DNA from: an uncultured Erythrobacter sp. | Lineage (GTDB): Bacteria; Pseudomonadota; Alphaproteobacteria; Sphingomonadales; Sphingomonadaceae | Reading direction: 5' to 3' | Assembly (NCBI GenBank): GCA_947258465.1 | Contig: CAMYIQ010000222.1 | Span: 1-10,303, forward strand | DNA length: 10,303 nucleotides | Shown: piece by piece, positions 6,499-10,303 of the stretch | Layout: each line of letters opens with the position of its first letter | How positions within the stretch are numbered: position 1 is the first letter of the stretch | The notes under the pieces: model-generated | Told to the model about the DNA's origin: nothing | The model's input: the letters and a program-made list of their open reading frames with translations, nothing else | The model's database searches: none | Position numbers and translations under genes: made by a program

Positions 6499-7071
6499 AT
6501 GCGCGATGCTGAGGGGCTTTCGCGGCCCAAGCCCGAGAACCACGCCCGCCAGGCATCGGCCCATTCGCCGGTCACGCGGCGCCGCTCGCTCGCCAAGGCG
6601 ATTTCCTGGCGTGTGGTCGGCTCGCTAGACACGCTGCTGCTGTCCTACCTGCTCATCGCCTATCTCGGCCCCGTCTTCGGCCTCGAACACAGCAAGAAAG
6701 AAGCCCTCGGCACTGCGGGGCTGATTGCGACAGCGGAAGTCGTCACCAAAATGGTGCTTTATTATCTCCACGAACGGTTCTGGGAGTGGAACCGCTGGGG
6801 CACGTTTCTCACCGGCGACAAGCGGCGCGAGAGCTATTCGCGCAGCACAAGCAAGACGGCAACCTGGCGCGTTCTCGCCTCGCTCGACACCATGCTGCTC
6901 GCATGGCTCTTTACCGGCAACATCGCTACGGCTGCATCCATCGGCGGGCTGGAAGTGGTGACCAAGCTCATCCTCTATTTCTTCCATGAGAGGATCTGGT
7001 CCCATGTCGATTACGGTATCGCGCCCGGCGCAGCGCCGACGGCCGCGATAGGCGAATCGTTCGAACGCTGA
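6499..7071 (+). CDS. Tandem DUF2061 membrane protein
   Basis: This 190-residue protein has two copies of the DUF2061 repeat, a small membrane domain of unknown function. Repeat 1 spans about 30-101 and includes SWRVVGSLDTLLLSYL and AEVVTKMVLYYLHERFW. Repeat 2 spans about 117-172 and includes TWRVLASLDTMLLAWL and LEVVTKLILYFFHERIW. Each repeat has two hydrophobic helices, giving about four membrane segments, and each ends in a conserved HER-W motif. The N-terminal 28 residues are polar and basic. The start is supported by AAAGG six bases before the ATG; the gene follows the DUF2459 gene after 19 bases and is probably the last of the operon. The final 61 bases overlap the end of the opposite-strand lactamase gene, and the Ala/Pro-rich tail (GIAPGAAPTAAIGESFER) lies in that overlap. 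Confidence 0.88.
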   Translation: MRDAEGLSRPKPENHARQASAHSPVTRRRSLAKAISWRVVGSLDTLLLSYLLIAYLGPVFGLEHSKKEALGTAGLIATAEVVTKMVLYYLHERFWEWNRWGTFLTGDKRRESYSRSTSKTATWRVLASLDTMLLAWLFTGNIATAASIGGLEVVTKLILYFFHERIWSHVDYGIAPGAAPTAAIGESFER

Positions 7072-8156
7072 GGCCCGTATTGCGCTGCATCGTAGCGCGC
7101 CACGGCCCGAACGACCTCCTGCATCATTTCCATCCGCACAGGCGTCGGCTCGCGCGTGCGGGCAATCATAACTGCGATGGCGAAGCTGCGCCCTGCGGGA
7201 GAAGTGACGATGCCGACATCGTTGTAACCCGATTGCTCCCCGTCGAAGAATTGTCCGGTGCCCGTCTTGTGGCGCACGGTCCAGCCCTCGGGCGCTCCCG
7301 CCTTCAGCCGCCTGGGTCCGCTCTTGGTCCGCTCCAGCGTATCCAGCAGCAAACGGGTCGCCTCTTCGGATAGCAACTCGCCGCGATGAAGGCGGGCCAG
7401 TGCCTCGACGATCGCCACCGGCGGCGCCCCGTCCTGCGGATCGGCAAGATAGGTTTCGAAAGCCTCGCGCCGACGCGCATCGGGGACCTCGTCGCGCGCA
7501 TCGAAAAAGGCCGGCCCCTGCGAATAGGACTGGCGCCATTCCAGCCCGGCGATCGCGCTCTGCTTGGTCCGTTCGTCGGTGCCGAAACGGATGCTCGCCA
7601 GACCATGACCGTCGAGGAAATCCTGCACCGCCTCCGGCCCGCCAATGCGTCTTAAAACACGGTCGTTCGCGGTATTGTCGCTTTCGATAATCGCGCGGGC
7701 AATCAGGTCGGCGTAATCCGAGGAGAAGCTGCCCTGCCGCCGCACGATCTTGCGGATCGGCTGGTAGAACACCGTCAGATCGCGGCTGCGGATTTCGACC
7801 ATTTCGGCCAGCTCCAGACGGCCCGCATCGACTTCGTCCAGAGCGGTCATCGCCACCCACAGCTTGCTGACGCTTTGTTGCGGGAAACGCTCCAATCCGT
7901 TGAAATGCAGCGTTTCGCCAGCCTCGATATCGCGCACGGCAATGCCGACATGGCCCGCGAAACCGCCGCCGATCCGGCTGATCTCGCGATCGAGCGCTTG
8001 CTGCGCGGGGGATAGCTTGGCCGGTTCGATTTCGGCCTGCGCCTGCTCGACGACGGGATCTTCCGCACTCGTCCGCGTCTGAAGCAGCCACACGACCAGC
8101 ACAGCCAGCAGCAAGACCGGCATGGCTATCAGCAGGAAACGGAGCGGGACGGACAC
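7011..8156 (-). CDS. Class A beta-lactamase-like serine hydrolase, long divergent form
   Basis: This 381-residue protein has a class A (beta-lactamase2-type) core. The active-site SxxK is SVSK at Ser95-Lys98, the SDN loop is 159-161 (IIESDNTAND) and the KTG triad is KTGTG at 297-301. IGGPEAVQDFL (171-181) matches the helix after SDN. By alignment from that helix, Glu195 in FGTDERTKQ falls where Glu166 sits, but the usual ExxLN is replaced by ERTKQ. About 30 extra residues (roughly 204-240) follow before the next core helix. The N-terminus has a hydrophobic segment (about 7-26) with no lipobox, so it is either a signal anchor or an uncleaved export signal and the domain is periplasmic. The GTG start at 8156 is weakly supported (GAG about 7 bases before). 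It is probably co-transcribed with the upstream FAD oxidase. A true lactamase and a related carboxypeptidase or esterase are both possible. Confidence 0.85.
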   Translation of the reverse strand: MSVPLRFLLIAMPVLLLAVLVVWLLQTRTSAEDPVVEQAQAEIEPAKLSPAQQALDREISRIGGGFAGHVGIAVRDIEAGETLHFNGLERFPQQSVSKLWVAMTALDEVDAGRLELAEMVEIRSRDLTVFYQPIRKIVRRQGSFSSDYADLIARAIIESDNTANDRVLRRIGGPEAVQDFLDGHGLASIRFGTDERTKQSAIAGLEWRQSYSQGPAFFDARDEVPDARRREAFETYLADPQDGAPPVAIVEALARLHRGELLSEEATRLLLDTLERTKSGPRRLKAGAPEGWTVRHKTGTGQFFDGEQSGYNDVGIVTSPAGRSFAIAVMIARTREPTPVRMEMMQEVVRAVARYDAAQYGPQRSNDSPIAAVGAAPGAIP

Positions 8157-8197
8157 ATTGTCTCAACGCACGACTTCGCGCATGTTCCGCCGAAATT

Positions 8198-9691
8198 TCA
8201 GTCGGCCAACCCCGAATCCGCCGCCGCCTCGCCCGGTAGCGGGCGGCCGACATCGAGCATCGTGCGCACGCGTTCCGAAAACATCAGCCTGCCCTGCGGG
8301 TAGTGTGTACGATGGATGGCCATCAACCGATCGAGATGCCCTTGGCCGAGACTATCGCGGAAATGCGGCCCCAGCGCGCTCTTGCCGAAATGCGGGCGCG
8401 TATCGGGTTCGTATTGCATGACCAGCCGCTGGAGCCGCTCGAGCCAGGCATAATCGCGCGGATCGGCGAACAGGTCGATCGCCGCCATCGGCTGGCGCGC
8501 ATTGGCGGCGAAATGCAGCCCCGCTTCGCCCGGCAATTCGCGTACCGAAATGATGCCTTTGAGATAGAAGCCCAGATCGCGCAGCGCATCGGCCTCGTGA
8601 ATGATGAATTTTACCACGGCGGGCGCTTTTTCGAGCGGTACGAAAAAGGCGAGATTGTAGCCCGTATATGTGGTCGAGAAGAGCCCGCGCGTGATGCTCG
8701 GTGCGCGGTTTTCCTTCAGCCCCGGCTTGGGATCGTAGAGATAATCGAGGTCGTCCGGATCGGTGACCACGCGCTCGCTCTGCTTGAGGTCGAGCCAGTC
8801 GATGAACCGCTGCATCGGACGGCGCAGTTTCGGCAGGAACCGATCGAACTTGTAATAGCGCTTGAGGAACCACTTGGCGAACCAGCCACTGCCGCCCCTG
8901 GCTTCGGGGTGGGCGAGCGGTTCCTGCCCCTTATCGCATTCGGCCAGCGCATGGAGCATGATCACCGGATCGTCGGGGTCGGTATAGGGCATCACTGCCC
9001 AGTTCGCCGCGATCGAGCCTTGCTTCAGCTCGTCCAGTTTCGACAGACGGCTCATCGAGCTGACCGAGATATAGGGTTCGAGCGGTTTGGTCTCGAGCAC
9101 CAGTTCGACGATCGGCGCGATCGTGCCGAACGACAGGGCGACATAGGCGAAATCGGGATCGCCGCGTTTCAGCGTCACCCGCTGCCCCGCACCGTTCAGG
9201 AAAGTCAGCTCGACGATACTGTCGGCCATCACCGCACGCGGGCCGAAGCCATGCGTGCCGGTCGCCAGCGCGCCGACAACGGATTGCTCCATATAATTGC
9301 CCGAATTGTGAAGGCCCCGACCGTGTTCGTCGCGCAGGAACAGCTTCAGATCGCGCACGGATACCGAGGCGCCGACACGCACAGTCTCGGTCGCGGCATC
9401 GTAGGCCAGGGTTTTGAGCCCGCCTTCGCGCATCATCATCGCGGTCACGCCGGGCACCACCTGCACGCCGTTATAGGAATGCGATTTGCCGATGCAGGTA
9501 TACTCACCTTCACCGATCAGTTCACCGAGACGGGCCTCGTCCGCCGGTACCCGCGCTTCCGTTTCGCAGCGGAAGACGTTTATCCACGAACGGATCCAGC
9601 GCTTCCCTTCCGTCCCTACCGCACGCGCATCGGCGCGTCGCTCGCTCCTGCTGAGATTGCTCCCAATCATGGCACCCCCCTGCCAAGCCAC
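8198..9691 (-). CDS. FAD-binding oxidoreductase, D-arabinono-lactone / alditol oxidase type
   Basis: This 497-residue protein belongs to the PCMH-type FAD oxidases with an ALO-type C-terminal domain (gulono- or arabinono-lactone oxidases, alditol oxidase). The FAD domain spans about 35-205. CIGKSHSYNG (66-75) holds His71, the position that is covalently flavinylated in several relatives, and VVGALATGTHGFG (138-150) is the pyrophosphate-binding loop. The ALO signature RPHFGK is at 432-437. No signal peptide is visible, so it is probably cytoplasmic. Residues 270-300 form a basic, aromatic-rich stretch (WFAKWFLKRYYKF and on) that could touch the membrane. Two starts are plausible: GTG at 9691 with GGGAGG only three bases away, or ATG at 9670 with GGGGGG four bases away. 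The substrate cannot be told from sequence. The lactamase-like gene follows after 41 bases. Confidence 0.88.
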   Translation of the reverse strand: MAWQGGAMIGSNLSRSERRADARAVGTEGKRWIRSWINVFRCETEARVPADEARLGELIGEGEYTCIGKSHSYNGVQVVPGVTAMMMREGGLKTLAYDAATETVRVGASVSVRDLKLFLRDEHGRGLHNSGNYMEQSVVGALATGTHGFGPRAVMADSIVELTFLNGAGQRVTLKRGDPDFAYVALSFGTIAPIVELVLETKPLEPYISVSSMSRLSKLDELKQGSIAANWAVMPYTDPDDPVIMLHALAECDKGQEPLAHPEARGGSGWFAKWFLKRYYKFDRFLPKLRRPMQRFIDWLDLKQSERVVTDPDDLDYLYDPKPGLKENRAPSITRGLFSTTYTGYNLAFFVPLEKAPAVVKFIIHEADALRDLGFYLKGIISVRELPGEAGLHFAANARQPMAAIDLFADPRDYAWLERLQRLVMQYEPDTRPHFGKSALGPHFRDSLGQGHLDRLMAIHRTHYPQGRLMFSERVRTMLDVGRPLPGEAAADSGLAD

Positions 9692-9811
9692 CGTCCTCCC
9701 GACATAACCCGCTCCGCGCGCATTGGCGAGGACAGGAACGACATTGTGGCGAGGCCGGAACGATAACCGCGCAGGAACACTGTGATGGAAAGCTATTCTT
9801 CCGGAGACCTT
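9692..9811. promoter_or_regulatory. Divergent intergenic region between FAD oxidase and second SDR
   Basis: These 120 bases separate two divergently transcribed genes and so should hold both promoters. GGAGA at 9803-9807 is a good ribosome site for the SDR. No convincing sigma-70 or EcfG-type pair was found. The role is inferred from position. Confidence 0.4.
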
Positions 9812-10303
9812 ATGACCAGGACGCTACTCATCACCGGCGCTTCTACCGGCATCGGCGCGGCCACGGCCCGTGCGGCCGCCAGTGCCGGATGGAATGTCGC
9901 CTTGCTCGCCCGCTCGCAGGACGCACTCGAACGCTTGGCCGGGGAAATCGGCGACGCCGCGCTGGCCCTGCCGTGCGACATCACGGATCGCGGGCAACTC
10001 GACAAGGCGGTCGAACAGGCGGTGAGCCATTTCGGCGGGCTCGATGCGGTTTACGCCAATGCAGGCACCGGCGTATCGAAACCGGGGATAGAGAAGGGCG
10101 ACCCCGAAGAATGGCACACCATGATCCATCTCAACGTGCTTGCCGTGCTCACCACCGCGCACGCCACGCTGCCGCATCTCCGCAAGACCAAAGGGCATTT
10201 CGTCGTCACCGGTTCGAAAGCCGGCCGCGATCACCTCAAGGGATCGGTCTATGGCGCGACCAAATGGTTCGTGCAGGGCTTTGCCGGCAATCTGGCCGAA
10301 GAG
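9812..10303 (+). CDS. SDR family oxidoreductase, C-terminal part cut off by window edge
   Basis: A 164-residue N-terminal portion of a classical short-chain dehydrogenase runs in frame to the window edge. The Rossmann motif TGASTGIG (8-15), CDITD (55-59), NAG in YANAG (81-85), Asn108, Ser135 (TGSKAG) and YGATK (Tyr147, Lys151) give a complete catalytic set. The basic residue Arg34 after the second strand (LLARS) suggests an NADP(H) preference. The remaining 80-100 residues, including the substrate loop, would lie beyond the window. The ATG at 9812 is chosen for the GGAG site five bases upstream and because TRTLLITGAS begins right at the first strand. It is only distantly like the SDR at 3290 and belongs to a separate transcription unit. 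The substrate is unknown. Confidence 0.92.
   Translation, partial: MTRTLLITGASTGIGAATARAAASAGWNVALLARSQDALERLAGEIGDAALALPCDITDRGQLDKAVEQAVSHFGGLDAVYANAGTGVSKPGIEKGDPEEWHTMIHLNVLAVLTTAHATLPHLRKTKGHFVVTGSKAGRDHLKGSVYGATKWFVQGFAGNLAEE

Noticed and set aside
6625..8253. 542-codon minus-strand frame over the lactamase-like and DUF2061 genes
   Set aside because: It is a different frame from the SxxK/SDN/KTG protein and is Arg-rich without domains.
8303..9766. 487-codon plus-strand frame opposite the FAD oxidase
   Set aside because: The minus-strand protein has clear FAD and ALO motifs; the opposite product has none and is a shadow.
9723..9777. Possible sigma-70 (TTGTGG / GATAAC) or EcfG (GGAAC) promoter elements
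   Set aside because: The spacing is 12 bases for the first, and no CGTT follows the GGAAC at the right distance for the second.
477..10303. Defence island or mobile resistance cassette
   Set aside because: No integrase, transposase, terminal repeats, nuclease or toxin-antitoxin pair was seen, and the lactamase genes share the look of housekeeping neighbours. Only the DUF4238 gene looks compositionally different.

Overview
The window is about 10.3 kb of G+C-rich, densely packed chromosomal DNA. The gene content fits an alphaproteobacterium: sdhC-sdhD-sdhA order, a DUF2061 protein, a DUF2459 protein and a subclass B3 metallo-beta-lactamase beside prmA. The overall look suggests Sphingomonadales, possibly an Erythrobacter-like genus. 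That placement is inferred from gene style, not from a marker gene.

Left part, minus strand (1-3084): sdhC, sdhD and sdhA encode the two membrane anchors and the flavoprotein of succinate dehydrogenase (complex II). The next gene downstream is not the iron-sulfur subunit sdhB but the 5' part of a DUF4238-family gene. It starts at a TTG that overlaps the sdhA stop in a TTGA junction, and it is less G+C-rich than its surroundings (about 54% by hand count). It runs off the left edge.

Middle, plus strand (3290-7071): a 205-bp divergent intergenic region leads into a tight five-gene run. It holds a short-chain dehydrogenase/reductase, a lipoprotein-type B3 metallo-beta-lactamase, ribosomal protein L11 methyltransferase (prmA), a DUF2459 protein and a protein with two DUF2061 repeats. 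The first four genes overlap their neighbours by 11, 8 and 4 bases and the fifth follows after 19 bases, so co-transcription and translational coupling are likely.

Right part: on the minus strand, an ALO-type FAD-dependent oxidoreductase (9691 to 8198) is followed after 41 bases by a long class A beta-lactamase-like serine hydrolase (8156 to 7011). The end of the latter overlaps the end of the DUF2061 gene by 61 bp, convergently. A second, right-truncated SDR starts at 9812 on the plus strand, divergent from the FAD oxidase.

The most notable points are two mechanistically unrelated beta-lactamase-type proteins about 2.1 kb apart, one in a housekeeping operon and one with an unusual omega-loop region, and the DUF4238 gene coupled to sdhA where sdhB is expected. 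I saw no RNA genes, insertion sequences, CRISPR arrays or convincing rho-independent terminators. No gene-free stretch exceeds 300 bases.
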